Assembly: GCA_027014185.1 (NCBI GenBank)
Contig: JALWEK010000185.1
Location: forward strand, 1-7,607
Length of the DNA: 7,607 nt
Reading direction: 5' to 3'
Source: Aquificaceae bacterium
GTDB lineage: Bacteria > Aquificota > Aquificia > Aquificales > Aquificaceae
This document shows positions 6,488 to 7,607 of this stretch, one piece after another. Both the position numbers and the translations under genes were made by a program. The notes below the pieces were generated by a model that worked only from the letters and a program-made list of their open reading frames with translations, was not told the DNA's origin and did not search any database. The stretch's first letter is position 1, and each line of letters begins with the position of its first letter.

Positions 6488-6507
6488 GGGTTAAAATTTT
6501 TGCCATT
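6488..6507. promoter_or_regulatory. 20-bp divergent start region between the amidohydrolase and the diguanylate cyclase
   Basis: Only 20 bp separate two divergent ATGs. The core is AAAATTTT (6493-6500), a perfect 8-bp palindrome, within TTAAAATTTTT. TAAAAT at 6492-6497 could act as a plus-strand -10, and CATAAT (6509-6504) as a minus-strand one. No Shine-Dalgarno fits on either side, so the mRNAs may be leaderless or promoters may lie within the opposing genes. Promoter function is inferred from layout. Confidence 0.4.
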
Positions 6508-7545
6508 ATGAGAAAAAAGGTAGAGTGCAAACTCCATCAGAAGATAGTAAACGGGGAGTCCCTTAGCGAGGAAGACTACAAGGAGCTTAGCGATATAGTC
6601 AAGGAAGTTCTCAAGTTCATGGCCACCGAGAAGATAATCCCCTCCCCCCAGAACTACGAGAGGTGGTTCCTCATATTCTGCTACGCGAAAGAGAAAAGGC
6701 TATCCCTTTCGAAGGCCCAGCTGATCGATCTCTACCTGGACCTGTACAACGTCAAACTCGATAAGGAGGTTGAAGAGTCCGCAAGTCTTGTGGAAAGGGT
6801 AGCAGAGGAGCTCTTCGATGAGATACAGAAGCTGCTAAAGAGCGTGAGCGAGCACGACAGGGGTATATCGGAGGGGGGAAAGAGGCTTGAGGAGATCGCA
6901 GCGTCGGACCTTGGGAAAGACATAAAGATGGTACTGGAGAGGATAATGGGGGAGGTCAAAGAGCTAAAGGATGTAAACAGAAAGTTTATAAACAAGCTGG
7001 AGGAGCAGAAACACGAGATAGAGAGACTCAGGGAAGAGCTCAGGAAGGTAAAGGAGGAAGCGAATATAGACCCGCTGACGGGTCTGAGGAACAGGAGATC
7101 CTTCGAAAGGGCCCTCTCCGAGTTCTTTAGAGACTTCAAACGGTTCGGCTACCCCTTCTCTGTGATCATGCTCGATCTCGACGATTTTAAAGAGATAAAC
7201 GATACCTACGGACATCTCGCCGGAGATAAGGTGCTCAAAGAGGTAGGCAACATCCTCAGGAACTACCTGAGAGCCAAGGATGTAGCGGCTAGGACCGGAG
7301 GTGAGGAGTTCACCATAATACTCCCGGGTATAACGAAGGATGAGGCCCTGCTAGTGGCGGAAAGGCTCAGAAAGGTTATAGCGAACCACACGGTGGAACA
7401 CGAAGGCAGGAAGATAGACTTCACCGCCAGCTTCGGTGTTGCCGAGATGAGGGAGGGTATAGAAAACCCCGAAGATCTCATAAGGGAAGCGGACGAAAAG
7501 TTGTACATAGCTAAGAGAACGGGCAAGGACAAGGTGGTAGGTTAG
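6508..7545 (+). CDS. Soluble coiled-coil diguanylate cyclase (GGDEF)
   Basis: A 345-residue protein without membrane segments. Residues 20-85 form a helical N-terminal region with IPSPQNYERWF (44-54), resembling the P-x-NY-x-x-W(Y/F) segment found before GGDEF domains in many proteobacterial cyclases. Residues ~86-186 are rich in Glu, Lys and Arg with hydrophobic heptads (for example INKLEEQKHEIERLREELRK at 161-180) and look like a coiled coil, suited to the dimer a cyclase needs. The GGDEF domain covers 187-345: DPLTGLRNRRSF, LDLDDFKEINDTYGH with Asp223 as a metal ligand, and GGEEF at 264-268. RAKD (255-258), five residues before GGEEF, is a product-inhibition RxxD site. It should make c-di-GMP from two GTP in the cytoplasm. 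The N-terminal ligand or partner is unknown. The ATG at 6508 has no Shine-Dalgarno; no better in-frame start is evident before the conserved N-terminal region. Its stop overlaps the end of the convergent gene by 4 nt. Confidence 0.93.
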   Translation: MRKKVECKLHQKIVNGESLSEEDYKELSDIVKEVLKFMATEKIIPSPQNYERWFLIFCYAKEKRLSLSKAQLIDLYLDLYNVKLDKEVEESASLVERVAEELFDEIQKLLKSVSEHDRGISEGGKRLEEIAASDLGKDIKMVLERIMGEVKELKDVNRKFINKLEEQKHEIERLREELRKVKEEANIDPLTGLRNRRSFERALSEFFRDFKRFGYPFSVIMLDLDDFKEINDTYGHLAGDKVLKEVGNILRNYLRAKDVAARTGGEEFTIILPGITKDEALLVAERLRKVIANHTVEHEGRKIDFTASFGVAEMREGIENPEDLIREADEKLYIAKRTGKDKVVG

Positions 7546-7607
7546 GCCACCTTCTCGCTACCCTTGAGGTACTTCTTAAGGAACATACCGGTGTAGGAAC
7601 AGGGGTT
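7542..7607 (-). CDS. uvrA: C-terminal end of UvrA-like excinuclease subunit (runs off the right edge)
   Basis: Only the last 21 codons plus a TAA (7544-7542) are visible. The peptide NPCSYTGMFLKKYLKGSEKV matches the extreme C-terminus of UvrA, which typically ends with a 'GTPEEVA-x-NP-x-SYTG-x-(F/Y)LK' segment. UvrA is the ATP-binding damage-recognition subunit of nucleotide-excision repair. The start is far outside the window. The stop overlaps the diguanylate cyclase stop by 4 nt in convergent orientation. The call rests on a short tail, so it is likely but not certain. Confidence 0.75.
   Translation of the reverse strand, partial: NPCSYTGMFLKKYLKGSEKVA

Noticed and set aside
6732..7139. 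135-codon minus-strand open frame, extremely rich in Ser/Leu/Phe
   Set aside because: It is the shadow of the Glu/Lys/Arg-rich coiled coil of the diguanylate cyclase; the Ser-rich composition is what antisense of such codons produces.
1858..7545. Reading the amidohydrolase-reductase-c-di-GMP cluster as a nucleotide-signalling defence system
   Set aside because: There is no effector with a recognised killing or nuclease domain, no CD-NTase, and no mobile-element context; the enzymes look like ordinary metabolism and c-di-GMP signalling.
1..7607. Search for tRNA/rRNA, CRISPR repeats, insertion sequences, riboswitches and rho-independent terminators
   Set aside because: I found no repeated spacers, inverted terminal repeats, transposase motifs or hairpin-plus-U-tract structures by eye; intergenic space totals only about 75 bp.

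Overview
The window reads as bacterial chromosome from a thermophilic, Gram-negative lineage, most likely Aquificota (Hydrogenobacter/Thermocrinis-like). This placement is an inference. It rests on arginine codons that are mostly AGG/AGA, isoleucine codons that are often ATA, Lys/Glu/Arg-rich proteins, extremely tight gene packing, and an LptB, which implies an LPS-bearing outer membrane. No phage, transposon, CRISPR, tRNA or rRNA signal is visible. Nearly every base is coding.

Layout. (1) Positions 1-782, minus strand: a compact BioH-type esterase overlaps the start of a BioC-type methyltransferase that runs off the left edge. Together they are the pair that makes the pimeloyl moiety of biotin. 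(2) A 40-bp divergent gap, then on the plus strand a 109-residue protein I do not recognise (823-1152), coupled through a TAATG stop/start overlap to lptB (1152-1868), the ATPase of the LPS export machine. (3) Positions 1858-6487, minus strand: a three-gene run read right to left as a short YtcJ-like amidohydrolase, an AhpF-like/thioredoxin-reductase-like flavoprotein, and a large two-TM sensor protein with HAMP, GAF-like, GGDEF and EAL domains. The first two genes overlap by 20 nt and the next gap is 15 nt, so they probably form one operon. (4) A 20-bp divergent gap, then on the plus strand a soluble coiled-coil diguanylate cyclase (6508-7545). (5) At the right edge, the last 21 codons of a minus-strand gene that looks like uvrA.

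How the genes may work together. Biotin synthesis, LPS export and nucleotide-excision repair are housekeeping functions. The distinctive part is the centre and right. A membrane-bound, apparently bifunctional c-di-GMP synthase/phosphodiesterase shares a transcription unit with an NADH-type disulfide reductase and an amidohydrolase, and faces a second c-di-GMP synthase across only 20 bp. Both GGDEF domains keep the GGEEF catalytic loop and the RxxD product-inhibition site, and the EAL domain keeps its metal-binding and catalytic residues. A redox- or metabolite-linked c-di-GMP module is therefore possible, but that link is inference from gene order only.
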